A stretch of DNA of 37,939 nucleotides from Thiosulfatihalobacter marinus (GTDB taxonomy: Bacteria; Pseudomonadota; Alphaproteobacteria; Rhodobacterales; Rhodobacteraceae): contig NZ_JAECRZ010000020.1 in assembly GCF_016019955.1 (NCBI RefSeq), positions 1-37,939 on the forward strand, given 5' to 3'. Below, in pieces: positions 16,132 to 24,623 of the stretch. The position numbers and the translations under genes were made by a program. Every line of letters begins with the position of its first letter. Position 1 is the first letter of the stretch. The notes below the pieces were generated by a model. It made no database searches. It saw nothing but the letters and a program-made list of their open reading frames with translations, and had not been told where the DNA came from.

Positions 16132-17376
16132 TTAGCTTGCGGCGTGGGTCAGCTTCTTGATCGCCGCATTGTTCGCGTGGATCGTCTTACCGTCCGTGCG
16201 CATCCACGCCATGAAGCCAACCTGCCCCTTCTTTGTGTAGGCCGAGTCGGTGAAACGGAAGAGCGCAACGTCCATAATGTCGCGGATCAGGTACTTCGAG
16301 AAATCCCCGAACAGCATCGAGTCTGCCGAAGGCGCCGGTTCTGCCATGTCCTGGTTGATCGTGTAGCCATAGCCATTGATCTCCGCAGGAGCGGACCCGG
16401 ACACGCCCGGCACCCAGATCGGCCGGCTGTCGCCGTCCTTCAGCTTCTTGGCGATTTTCAGCGTGGTGTCATGGAACATCCAACTGGCATCGCGGCGATA
16501 GAACGGATCGACCGAGTGTTCCAATTCGTAAAGATCATCCCAGGTGAAGCTGTCGGTCAGACCGGTCGCGGTGGCGTAACCTGCACCAGCGCCATTCACA
16601 ACACCCGTTGGCTTTCCGGTGCCGTTGCCCACGGTATAGGCCGTGTTGGTCAGGCGCGACAGGCGCGCAGCCAGCAGCCCGTTGATCATGCCGGGCAGGT
16701 CCGCGATACCGGAATCCTGCAGAAGTTCGAACGGTACGGTGACAACGCGCGAACTGGCCTTGTGCGCACCGATCGAGGTAGTGCCAAAGGACAGGTCGCC
16801 GTCGGTTGCGGAATCGTTTTCTGCGATCCACTCACCGGTCTCGGCAGTTTCATCAATGGTCGGCCATTCCAGAGCATTGCCACCTACGGTCGAGATCGTG
16901 CGCGCCACGCTCCGTACACCACCATAGTCTTTCATGGCCTGAAGCAGTTCACCCGAGAAGGTGGTGGGCACCAGGTAACCGCCCTCGCTGTCGGTTCCGG
17001 TCGACTGCGCAGCCTGCACCTGGCGGGAATACTCCGCAAGCACGTTCTCAGGCAGGGCGTTCACCGCACGTTCACCACCGCGCAGGTAAGCACCGAACAC
17101 CTGCGCACGAACCTCGTCACCCGGCATTTCCTGCTGATTGCCACCGCGCCCGCCGTTGGACGGCGTATCGGGGTCTTCACCTTCGGACTTCAGACGGGCT
17201 TCGAGGTCGAGCTGCTTCTGCTCGCGCTTGATCTTGCCGTCGATCTGGTCGATTTCGGCATAGATTTCATCCACACGCGCTTCGTCATATTCACCCGTGT
17301 CCTTATCCAGAATGTTCCGCGCTTCTTTCGCCAGCGCGTCACGCTGCTTTCGCAGTTCGGCAATGGTCTTGGGCAT
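16132..17376 (-). CDS. Major capsid protein, HK97 fold
   Basis: 414 residues from ATG 17376, preceded by GGAGG; an in-frame upstream extension to 17559 is antisense to nothing useful and overlaps the terminator. Residues 1-70 form a charged coiled coil (the HK97 delta/scaffold domain), removed by the protease during maturation. The rest matches HK97-type capsids: STGTDSEGGYLVP, then EWIAENDSATDGD, then SSRVVTVPFELLQDS, then NGTGKPTGV, and the C-terminal GQVGFMAWMRTDGK. It forms the icosahedral head. Uniquely, it is flanked by strong terminators. Confidence 0.96.
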   Translation of the reverse strand: MPKTIAELRKQRDALAKEARNILDKDTGEYDEARVDEIYAEIDQIDGKIKREQKQLDLEARLKSEGEDPDTPSNGGRGGNQQEMPGDEVRAQVFGAYLRGGERAVNALPENVLAEYSRQVQAAQSTGTDSEGGYLVPTTFSGELLQAMKDYGGVRSVARTISTVGGNALEWPTIDETAETGEWIAENDSATDGDLSFGTTSIGAHKASSRVVTVPFELLQDSGIADLPGMINGLLAARLSRLTNTAYTVGNGTGKPTGVVNGAGAGYATATGLTDSFTWDDLYELEHSVDPFYRRDASWMFHDTTLKIAKKLKDGDSRPIWVPGVSGSAPAEINGYGYTINQDMAEPAPSADSMLFGDFSKYLIRDIMDVALFRFTDSAYTKKGQVGFMAWMRTDGKTIHANNAAIKKLTHAAS

Positions 17377-17390
17377 TCCCAATCCTCCAT

Positions 17391-17414
17391 AAAAAAAACC
17401 CGGCCAAAGCCGGG
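17391..17414 (-). terminator. Intrinsic terminator just before capsid gene
   Basis: On the minus strand CCCGGC-TTTG-GCCGGG (17414-17399) is followed by eight T (17398-17391). It lies after the protease stop and about 10 bp before the capsid ribosome site. There is no room for a promoter between it and the capsid gene, so it is either an attenuator, passed by antitermination, or a protective 5' hairpin. Confidence 0.85.
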
Positions 17415-17443
17415 CGGTTTCGGTTTTGCGGACGCGCCGCAGG

Positions 17444-18181
17444 TCAGGGCGCAGTGCGTTCAAAGAACTCCAACTTGCGCATCTGGGCAGCACGATGTGC
17501 AGCCGCAGCTTTGTCGCCCCCATCCGGCGCATCCGCCGGGGGCGTTTTTTTCGGGGCATTCTTGTAGATGCTCAGGTCGAAACGGTCATTGGGACCGCCT
17601 TGCTTGTCATAGACGCGGTCGACCAAACCCATATCCAAGGCTTCATCAGCCTCGAACCACGTTTCTTCATTCATCAGTTCGATGAATTCATCATCTGACT
17701 TGCCGGTCTTGGCGGCGTAGTCACGGCGGATGCCGTTGTCGATCTTCAGCAGCAGATCCGCACCTTTCTGATGCTCACGGTTGTCACCGATGGTCCAACC
17801 CCAAGCGTTGTGGATCATGATCTGTGCGCCCTGCGCGATTTCGATCTCATCGCCGCCCATCATCAGATAAGACGCAGCAGATGCCGCAACCCCGTCGATA
17901 TGAACCACGACACGGGCGCTGTGCTGTTCAAGGGCGGTTTTCATCGCGCGGGCCATGAACACGTCACCACCCGGACAATCCAAGCGCAGGTGGATAACAT
18001 CCGCCTCGATCCCATTCAGTTCGGTGCGGAATTCCGCAGATGTCACACCCCAATAGCCGATGGCATCATAAAGCATGACCTCGACCGCAGAATTGTCATC
18101 ATCCATGGCCCGAACCTGCAGGCCATTGGCTTTTCCGTCTTTGGCCTGCAATGCGCGGGCCATGATTTCCTTGAAGTTCAT
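17444..18181 (-). CDS. ClpP-like prohead protease
   Basis: 245 residues from ATG 18181, overlapping the portal stop (TGATG). The ClpP/S14 fold is clear: LDCPGGDV (68-74), the nucleophile region GVAASAASY (Ser101 likely) and MIHNAWG (His124). The EALDMGLVDRVY segment near 185 matches the ClpP C-terminal block. The final 35 residues are Ala/Lys-rich. It lies between portal and capsid, as in HK97-type head modules, and should cleave the capsid scaffold domain. Confidence 0.93.
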   Translation of the reverse strand: MNFKEIMARALQAKDGKANGLQVRAMDDDNSAVEVMLYDAIGYWGVTSAEFRTELNGIEADVIHLRLDCPGGDVFMARAMKTALEQHSARVVVHIDGVAASAASYLMMGGDEIEIAQGAQIMIHNAWGWTIGDNREHQKGADLLLKIDNGIRRDYAAKTGKSDDEFIELMNEETWFEADEALDMGLVDRVYDKQGGPNDRFDLSIYKNAPKKTPPADAPDGGDKAAAAHRAAQMRKLEFFERTAP

Positions 18182-19521
18182 CACGATTCCTCTCGGCTGG
18201 TTTGGAAATATGGCGCGGGCGGTTGCGCGCCGCCGTCATCCGCCGGATTGGTGGTGTCCTTTGCGCCCTTGGCGACGGGCCGGAACAGCTTGTCCGCCTC
18301 TTCATCATCCAGCTTGGGCAGACCTTCCAGTTCACGGGTTTCATTGACGGTCATCCAGCCGGGATGCTGGGTGCCGCCAACGGCAATCTTGTGCGCATCA
18401 TACCGCGCAGCCAGATCCGCGCGCAGCAGCGTGTCCAGATTGAACTTGATCGCCACCCCCTGTAGCCGCTCTTCGCGTGTCAGCAGTTTCCGGCCCAATT
18501 CAGCCTCAAACCGCTTCACATGCTTGCGCAATCCCAGAATGTAGAACTGTGTGGTCTGGGCATTGATGCCCGTGCCCCAGCTGGTCGACTTTTCAGTTTC
18601 ACCGATCAGATGCGGCGGCACCCCATAGGCCCGCGCCACATCCAGCACCTGAAACGACCGCGACTGGAAAAGCTGCGCGGTTTCTGGATCGGTCATCAGC
18701 GATGTAAACTTGCCGCCTTCCGCCAAGACCGCCGGAATGTGGGCATTCTGGATGCCACCGAACTTGCGCTGCCAGTAGTTTCTGACTTCATCGGCCACCT
18801 GTTCACTGACCTTGCCGTCATAGCTGATGTATCCCGGCGGATTGATGCCCTGCTTGTAGAACCGCTGCGCATATTCGTCAGCTTCCAGACCGATGCCGAT
18901 GGACCGCCCGAAACACTTCAGCGGTGACAACGCTTCCAGCCCCTTCATAGTGGCCGATGCCCGGAAGTGCAGAATGTCATCCTGATCGCGGCCATAGGTC
19001 TGACCGTCTTCCGTGATCCGATATGCCGCCCGGCCATTGCGCATGAACGGTCTCACCGTGGCGTCAAACAGCGGGCGAAGCCCCGTCGCCTCACCACGCC
19101 CGTTGCGCTGGATTTCGGCATAGGCATTGCCTTCCAGAAAAGCCAAGGCGAACAGACCTTCGAAGAACACTTCAGCCGAAAACAGCGGATGCGGATCGAC
19201 ATGCACCATATAGTGGGCAGGGTGATCGGCCAGCACTTCGCTGCCCTTTTCCGCATCCTTCCGCGTAACCCGAACCGGCAATGTTCCAATGGTTCCGGCC
19301 AGCAAGGACACGCAGCCGAAAACAGCGGTCAGCTTCATGGCCGATTCCCGCGTCACCACGTCATGACCCAGAAAGCCGAAGAACTCTTGCCATTCCTCGA
19401 CACTGGCCGATGACTGCAGGTTGACCGGCCTGCTGTCCTGCACCGCAGGAACAGAAACGACCGGCTCGACGCGCGGCGCTTCCGCAACCTTGGCCCGTGA
19501 TCCGAATATCCGCTCAAACAT
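18181..19521 (-). CDS. Portal protein, HK97 family
   Basis: 446 residues from ATG 19521, eight bases inside the terminase gene and preceded by AAGGA; TTG 19527 is less likely. Family features include FGCVSLLAGTIGTLPV, HPAHYMVHVDPHP, the LEGNAYAEI segment, the INPPGYISYDGK region, and VPPHLIGETEKSTSWGTGI. It forms the ring at the packaging vertex, binding terminase and then the neck. The gene lies between TerL and the protease. Confidence 0.95.
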   Translation of the reverse strand: MFERIFGSRAKVAEAPRVEPVVSVPAVQDSRPVNLQSSASVEEWQEFFGFLGHDVVTRESAMKLTAVFGCVSLLAGTIGTLPVRVTRKDAEKGSEVLADHPAHYMVHVDPHPLFSAEVFFEGLFALAFLEGNAYAEIQRNGRGEATGLRPLFDATVRPFMRNGRAAYRITEDGQTYGRDQDDILHFRASATMKGLEALSPLKCFGRSIGIGLEADEYAQRFYKQGINPPGYISYDGKVSEQVADEVRNYWQRKFGGIQNAHIPAVLAEGGKFTSLMTDPETAQLFQSRSFQVLDVARAYGVPPHLIGETEKSTSWGTGINAQTTQFYILGLRKHVKRFEAELGRKLLTREERLQGVAIKFNLDTLLRADLAARYDAHKIAVGGTQHPGWMTVNETRELEGLPKLDDEEADKLFRPVAKGAKDTTNPADDGGAQPPAPYFQTSREES

Positions 19522-21295
19522 CAACAAATCCTTGCGTCACGACGCCCTTGCTTTCGTCTTCCTCGACAACCTGACACAGCGGCCACAAGCCGTTGATCAG
19601 CGCGTCGATCCCATCGATCTTGTCTTCAGGCGCCAGTTTTGTCGGAAAAATGTAGTCCCCGCCCGGCACCTGTTTCAGCAGCGTATTGCCCGCCATCCAC
19701 GTCAGAACCGGGTTGCCGTCATGCAGCATCCGATGATCATCAACAGCGGCAATCAGCTTGTTAAACGGCTCATTCGTGTTTGCAGCCCGCTTGCGCAGTT
19801 CCACAGCCTGAATGCCCGCCGCATCCCAAGTCGCGGCCATCTGCTGCGCGAACTGCGCATCATAGATGACCATTTCCACATCCAAGACTGGCAGATCGCC
19901 CCAGCCCCATTCGTTTCGCGGATCATGGTCAGCGCCATAGCCACACAGCTGCATGACCAACGCTTCGACCAATCGCAGATCCAGTTCTGCGCCCGGTGTT
20001 GTCGTGATCAGGCCCTTATTGGCCCAACCCCAAAGATGTTCATTGCCCGGTGCATCAACGACCTTTTGCGGCAGGCAGTGCCAACTGAATGCCGTCATCG
20101 GACCTTTGGCCGGATCGCGTTCATCCGGGAACACAACCACGACGCTTGACGGGTCATGACGTGTCGCAAGGTCGACCCCGATAAAGCACTGACGCCCGGC
20201 AAAGTCTTCGATCTTCAGCGACGTATCTTCGCCCGCGCGCCAGCCTTCCATGTCGATGGCCGATGCCCCGACACTGGTCCAGATGTCCAAGTGTTTGCGC
20301 AGGAACTCACCCATTGCCGCCGGGCTGGCCGCTGCTTTCTTCCATTCATCCTGCATGTATTGCAGCGACTTGGCTGCATGCAGTGACGGATTGGCCTTTT
20401 CCCATGCGACCGGATCGCCCGGATCATCGCCTTCATCCGCCTCGAAGATCAGCCCGAAATAGCTGTCATCCTCGAATGTGCCGTCCAAAATGCGCTGCAG
20501 GTATTTCCGCTGCTCATAGCAGATCCCTGCAGTGTTGTAGCCCGCCGTGGTGATCGCAATCAGCAAAGGCTGTTCGCGCGCACCCAAAGCGCTGGCCATC
20601 GAATCCCACACGTCGCGCTTTTCGTGTTCATGCAATTCATCGACAATCGCACAGTGCGGGTTTTTACCATCCTTCGACTTGGTCTGGCTGGCAATCGGCT
20701 GGAACAACGCCGCCGGGTCCGCCGTCTTGATCTTGTGTTCTTCGACATGCAAGCCCAGCAGTTCATCCAGCCCCATACCTTCGGCCCGGCCTGTCAACGC
20801 CATGACCCGCGCCGCATCAAATACGATGCGCGCCTGATGCGTTGACGCCGCAGCCGAATAAACCTTCGCGCCCGGCTCACCATCCGGCACAAGGAAGTAA
20901 AGCCCCACACCAGCCAGCAGCGTCGACTTCCCGTTCTTTCGCGGCACTTCGACATAGGCCGTTCGAAAACGACGAATACCGGTGACCATGTGCCGCCACC
21001 CGCCGATCTGGCTGATCAGAAACGCCTGCCACCCCAGAAGGGTAATGGTCTCGCCCCGTGCGGCCCACGCCCCCTCGATGTGAGGCAAGGCTTCCATGAA
21101 CGCGCACATGTGCTCGGACGCTTCCATATCGAACACATATGGGAACTGATCCGTTCCAGCGCGCTTCAGGTCCGCCCGGAACCTTTTGCAGGCTTGCTTG
21201 ATCCGCTGGCAGCTCGGGATCTTGTTCGACAAGACATCGTCAACCCAATCCAGCGCCCGAAGCGTGATCGGTGTTTCAACCGACGTATCCAGCAT
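19514..21295 (-). CDS. Terminase large subunit
   Basis: 593 residues. The ATPase has Walker A VPRKNGKST (117-125) and Walker B CAIVDE (215-220), followed by HEHEKRDVWD and the ITTAGYN segment. The nuclease half begins IGVDLATRHDPSS (about 360), giving the first acidic residue of the RNaseH-like site, with further Asp residues near VIYDAQF and EDKIDGIDAL. It cuts concatemers and drives DNA into the head. The HNH gene beside TerS favours a cos-type packaging group. Confidence 0.96.
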   Translation of the reverse strand: MLDTSVETPITLRALDWVDDVLSNKIPSCQRIKQACKRFRADLKRAGTDQFPYVFDMEASEHMCAFMEALPHIEGAWAARGETITLLGWQAFLISQIGGWRHMVTGIRRFRTAYVEVPRKNGKSTLLAGVGLYFLVPDGEPGAKVYSAAASTHQARIVFDAARVMALTGRAEGMGLDELLGLHVEEHKIKTADPAALFQPIASQTKSKDGKNPHCAIVDELHEHEKRDVWDSMASALGAREQPLLIAITTAGYNTAGICYEQRKYLQRILDGTFEDDSYFGLIFEADEGDDPGDPVAWEKANPSLHAAKSLQYMQDEWKKAAASPAAMGEFLRKHLDIWTSVGASAIDMEGWRAGEDTSLKIEDFAGRQCFIGVDLATRHDPSSVVVVFPDERDPAKGPMTAFSWHCLPQKVVDAPGNEHLWGWANKGLITTTPGAELDLRLVEALVMQLCGYGADHDPRNEWGWGDLPVLDVEMVIYDAQFAQQMAATWDAAGIQAVELRKRAANTNEPFNKLIAAVDDHRMLHDGNPVLTWMAGNTLLKQVPGGDYIFPTKLAPEDKIDGIDALINGLWPLCQVVEEDESKGVVTQGFVDV

Positions 21296-21298
21296 GGA

Positions 21299-21748
21299 TC
21301 AGCCGCGATCCTTTTTCGCCATCGGCCTGAACGGCATAACCTTACCGCCGCCGCCACCTTCCGGTGGCTGTTCATCAAGCAGGTCCATGAAAGACGTCTG
21401 CGAAGACAAACCATTCTTGGCCCGCGCATAGGGCGTCGCCAACAGCTCGCGCTCCAAAGTCAGCAGCTTGTTCTCGTGAAAGGCTCGGCTCTGCTCTTTC
21501 CCAGACAAGTAGTGGCTGTCCGTCGCCTGGAACTGTTCATCTGCAATTTCGGCAGACAACCGATGATAGGCCGCGCGATGCACCGCGTAGCGCACAACGA
21601 GACCAAAGACCGCTTCATCCAGAACCCGATCGCGACGAAGAACCGACAGCAGGCTTTCACCATGCTTTCGCTCTTCCGCTTCGAAGTGCTCTGGCCATCC
21701 ACCCAGAAGGGTGACCAGCCGTTCCATGCTTGATGCCGAAGCAGTCAT
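21299..21748 (-). CDS. Terminase small subunit (P27-like)
   Basis: 149 residues. Helical; the C-terminal block RELLATPYARAKNG...TSFMDLLDE matches the P27/phage terminase small family. It lies three bases upstream of TerL and just after the HNH gene. It recognises phage DNA and starts packaging. A Gly-rich linker (GGGGG, about 129-135) precedes a basic tail. Confidence 0.85.
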   Translation of the reverse strand: MTASASSMERLVTLLGGWPEHFEAEERKHGESLLSVLRRDRVLDEAVFGLVVRYAVHRAAYHRLSAEIADEQFQATDSHYLSGKEQSRAFHENKLLTLERELLATPYARAKNGLSSQTSFMDLLDEQPPEGGGGGKVMPFRPMAKKDRG

Positions 21749-21809
21749 GAGACCCCCCCCTTAAACTTTCACGCGAAAAAATCCAGTTGTAGTTGCCGGT
21801 CCCATGCGG

Positions 21810-22229
21810 TCAGGCTGTGGACTTTTGATCCCCCCTACCTGCGCGCCGTTCTGCCCGCTGCTTCTTGATGTCATGGCAAGGCTTGCACAGCGACTGCAAC
21901 TCCCCGAACCAGAACAGGCCATGGTCGCCATTGTGCGGAATCACGTGGTCCGCGATGGCCGCCATCTGCTTTGAATCTTCTGGACACAGCGCACACAACG
22001 GCTCAGCGGCAAGCTGTCGCGCGCGCCGCCCACCGGGACCGCACCAAGCCTTGCGCTTGTACCATTTGCGATAGGGCTTGGCCGCGCGCTTCGCATCCGC
22101 TGGCCGGTCCCTGTCCCTCTTATTCTGTGCCGCGTGGGCTTCGCAGTGTGCTGATCCGAGATCAACCAGCCGCGAACAGCCCGGATGCGCACATGGCTTC
22201 TTAGGCAACGCGCACCCGACCTGCCACAC
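21810..22229 (-). CDS. HNH endonuclease of the packaging module
   Basis: 139 residues. Zinc ligands C79-x2-C82 and C115-x2-C118 flank the active-site DHVIPHN (Asp94-His95) and SLCKPCHDIKK. A second Cys-rich motif is near residues 13-18. The start is probably GTG 22229. HNH proteins beside terminase are a widespread part of cos packaging in HK97-like phages and aid TerL cutting, so this is not treated as a homing nuclease. Confidence 0.87.
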   Translation of the reverse strand: MWQVGCALPKKPCAHPGCSRLVDLGSAHCEAHAAQNKRDRDRPADAKRAAKPYRKWYKRKAWCGPGGRRARQLAAEPLCALCPEDSKQMAAIADHVIPHNGDHGLFWFGELQSLCKPCHDIKKQRAERRAGRGDQKSTA

Positions 22230-22288
22230 ATACCAAGCTTTCCTCGGTCCGTTGCATCACAGCCCCCGAATTACGAACAGCACAATAG

Positions 22289-22323
22289 CAAAAGCGCCCG
22301 CCGGTTTCCCGTGGGCGCTTTTG
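22289..22323. terminator. Bidirectional terminator between late operon and plus-strand gene
   Basis: CAAAAGCGCCC (22289-22299) and GGGCGCTTTTG (22313-22323) are exact complements, with T runs in both directions. On the minus strand it would separate early transcripts from the late operon, giving a natural site for late antitermination. On the plus strand it insulates the 22379 gene. Confidence 0.85.
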
Positions 22324-22378
22324 TTGATGATGCACATTTGGTACATGCGTGGCGTACTAACCGTCAAGGAGTTTTTCG

Positions 22379-23020
22379 TTGCCACCCAATTTGGAAGAAA
22401 TCCAGTTCAACTTCCGCCGCGCCAAAGAAGCCTTGGACAAAATGACACAAGCGCAAACCGGCCAGGATTTGCGAGACGCTTGGGAAGACTTCCTGATCTT
22501 CTACGCAAGAACGATGGGCAAACTCATCTCCGCTGGAAAGAATGCATCAGAATCGAAGCCTTGGGCCTATCGCTTATTGGCAAAATCGGTGAAAGACGAT
22601 CCCGGCCTATTCTACCTACGGGAAGCCCGCAACGTGGCGGAACACGGACTGACGCCATTTGCAGACTTCCGGGAGCCACACGTCAATGTTGGTGGAATTC
22701 TTGTTGCCGAATGCCCGGTGGAAAACGTTACCATTTTTCCTAACGGCGTGAATAGTAAGCTGGACAGATCCGGCGCACTGACGCTGTCGGCGTCTGGCGG
22801 AAAAGTGACTAATACCAACAAACCGAAATCGCCTCTGATCAAAGAAGTCCCGGCGTCGCTGAACCTGAAGAGCGTGACGAACGAAGATAACGGGAAAACG
22901 GCCGATGTTCCGAAGAGCCTGAATGGCGTGCACCTGAAGGACGACGCACCCAGGACACTCGCACAGGCAGGGATAGAAGCGATGGAAGGGTTTATAGCGG
23001 AATATCAGGGTCATTTTTGA
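22379..23020 (+). CDS. HEPN-like protein, putative cargo/defence gene
   Basis: 213 residues from TTG 22379, which sits eight bases after AAGGAG. The N-terminal half is helical and contains LREARNVAEHG, so Arg84-Asn85-x3-His89 is the Rx4H motif of HEPN ribonucleases. Two conserved-looking helices precede it (AWEDFLIFYARTMGKLI, about 34-50). The C-terminal half is beta- and Ser/Thr-rich and is not recognised. It is a lone plus-strand gene among minus-strand operons, with its own ribosome site and insulating terminator, and is visibly less GC-rich than its neighbours. These are features of a moron. HEPN function is inferred from one motif and helix content; the protein could instead be structural or regulatory. 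Confidence 0.6.
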   Translation: MPPNLEEIQFNFRRAKEALDKMTQAQTGQDLRDAWEDFLIFYARTMGKLISAGKNASESKPWAYRLLAKSVKDDPGLFYLREARNVAEHGLTPFADFREPHVNVGGILVAECPVENVTIFPNGVNSKLDRSGALTLSASGGKVTNTNKPKSPLIKEVPASLNLKSVTNEDNGKTADVPKSLNGVHLKDDAPRTLAQAGIEAMEGFIAEYQGHF

Positions 23021-23045
23021 CGCTCAACCCACGCAATCCATATCG

Positions 23046-23849
23046 CTACTTATCAAAACGGGCCACGCTGATACCACCCGCGCGCGCAGGACCGATCATT
23101 CGATCCAAAGCCTCTCCAAGGGCGATCCGCAATGCTGCGATGTGCTTGGCCTGTGCGCCCTCACCGCTCCGAACCCACCCATGCGTCCGCAGAACATCCG
23201 TGATCGTTCCATCCTCCAGACAAACGATGTCGACCAGCCGCCGATCCATAATGGTGACGCGCGATCCTCGACCCGATGGCCGGATGCGCCGAACCACCAT
23301 GGCCGACCCGCTGCCGATGCGCTTGCGCAGCACACCGATGCGCTCCCGGTCGCGCAGCACCGCATCCATGAAATCACTACCGCTTCCCGCGCTGCGCTGG
23401 GACAGGCTTTCCAACGACGAACACTTCACACCAGCGCTCTCGTGCTTCTCGACAAGATCCCGGTAGAACCGACCCATTGCCACCTGTGCCGGGGTGAACG
23501 GCTCTTGAAACACGGGCTTATTCTTGCCCTCCTGTTCCGCACGACGTACCGCGCGGGTATGCGCCGCCCGCGCTCGCTCGGACATCAGGTCAAAGCTATC
23601 GGCCCGCTGCAACGTCTTGCGCCCCATGTGGCCCGTGCGCTGACGCACAAAACCGCCGGTGTCCGTCTGAACCATCGACCGGCCCTCGAACATCCGTACC
23701 GGCCCGCGCGCAGGCGCTTGGGGAATGTCCGGACCAACGTCCCGCGGAACAAAGCCCATACCTCGAACCGCATCCAACCGCGCGGCCTCTTCTGCCTGAC
23801 GCTCGGCCCGCGCTTCCATGCGCGCCCAAACTTCTTCGATGCTGCTCAT
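23046..23849 (-). CDS. DUF6456-like DNA-binding/regulatory protein
   Basis: 267 residues from ATG 23849, overlapping the upstream stop by ATGA. The N-terminal half is basic and low in structure. The C-terminal half has GRFYRDLVEKHESAGVKCSSLE, then a DRERIGVLRKRIG segment, then LRTHGWVRSG and a final AALRIALGEALDRMI helix. This order matches DUF6456-type proteins of alphaproteobacterial prophages and looks like a winged-helix DNA-binding domain. As the last gene of the early operon it could control late transcription. That role is inferred. Confidence 0.6.
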   Translation of the reverse strand: MSSIEEVWARMEARAERQAEEAARLDAVRGMGFVPRDVGPDIPQAPARGPVRMFEGRSMVQTDTGGFVRQRTGHMGRKTLQRADSFDLMSERARAAHTRAVRRAEQEGKNKPVFQEPFTPAQVAMGRFYRDLVEKHESAGVKCSSLESLSQRSAGSGSDFMDAVLRDRERIGVLRKRIGSGSAMVVRRIRPSGRGSRVTIMDRRLVDIVCLEDGTITDVLRTHGWVRSGEGAQAKHIAALRIALGEALDRMIGPARAGGISVARFDK

Positions 23850-24451
23850 GCCACGTCCCCCTTGCCCATCTCCGCGATCCGCTCGCATTCCGCGATCCGA
23901 ACCCGCCGCCGTTGCCGAAACTGGTGTTCTTCCTGACTGACCTCATCTTCGCGCCCCTCGCTCAACCGCATTTCGATATCGTCAAGCCGCCGCATCGGGT
24001 CATAGGCGTTTTTCTTGATCTGACTGATCGCATAGGAACTTGGCCATTGCCGCCCACCTTCGGGACGAGACCGCAGCCAGTAAAGCAGCTCCGGTGCCCA
24101 ACCCTCTCGGATCGCGCGCTGTCCAAGTTCGGCCGAGAAGATTGCCCGCAATAGCGGCGAGGCATCACCGGTCTGACGCGGCGGCGCAATGCGCCTGGAC
24201 TGTTCGATGATCTTCGCCGCGATCGGCACCCGGTCCCGTTGCGGTCCACCCGCATTCGCGGCGGCCCAATCCCGCAACGCCTCAAGATGATCTGCGTCCT
24301 TGCCCGCCAACAACTGGCACAACGTGCGCACCATGGCCTCATAGCCCGCTTTGTTCACAGTCGTCGGGCGTCCCAACCCGAGGTTTTCCAACGGTTCGAT
24401 CAACAGCTTCTTGACCCGCTTTTCACCGTCTGCCTGATCTTTCGCTTCCAT
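23846..24451 (-). CDS. Unknown protein of the early operon
   Basis: 201 residues from ATG 24451, eight bases after AGGG; GTG 24460 is an alternative. Helical, with a basic middle part (VPIAAKIIEQSRRI) and a charged C-terminal helix rich in Arg and Glu (about 150-195). It follows the candidate origin directly and overlaps the DUF6456-like gene, so a part in replication or its control is plausible. Not recognised. Confidence 0.6.
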   Translation of the reverse strand: MEAKDQADGEKRVKKLLIEPLENLGLGRPTTVNKAGYEAMVRTLCQLLAGKDADHLEALRDWAAANAGGPQRDRVPIAAKIIEQSRRIAPPRQTGDASPLLRAIFSAELGQRAIREGWAPELLYWLRSRPEGGRQWPSSYAISQIKKNAYDPMRRLDDIEMRLSEGREDEVSQEEHQFRQRRRVRIAECERIAEMGKGDVA

Positions 24452-24481
24452 CGCCCTCACCCTTTTCTCAGCAATTCCGAC

Positions 24482-24620
24482 TTATCCACAGGCACCACCA
24501 CCGGTAGTGACGCGACAACGTAATTTTCCTTCTATTTTCATTGTCTTTATCCTTCTCGATGTGGACACTAATTTAATGTCCGTGACTGTCCGTTAGTGTC
24601 TGTCCGACATTGACCGACAC
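24482..24620. other. Candidate replication origin
   Basis: The gap holds a perfect DnaA box, TTATCCACA (24482-24490), an AT-rich tract (about 24518-24553), three TGTCCG copies (24577, 24587, 24601) and an inverted repeat GACACTAA/TTAGTGTC (24564-24571/24593-24600). It lies just beyond the stop of a replication-type gene. DnaA box, AT-rich segment and short repeats are typical of origins. The repeats could instead be operators. Confidence 0.5.
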
Positions 24621-24623
24621 TGA

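Noticed and set aside
15595..17685. 696-codon plus-strand frame across capsid region
   Set aside because: It is antisense to capsid, protease and the coiled-coil gene and crosses two terminators; no family motif.
21810..22229. HNH gene as a homing endonuclease
   Set aside because: No intron or intein is split nearby and it directly precedes TerS, the usual place of the packaging-associated HNH protein.
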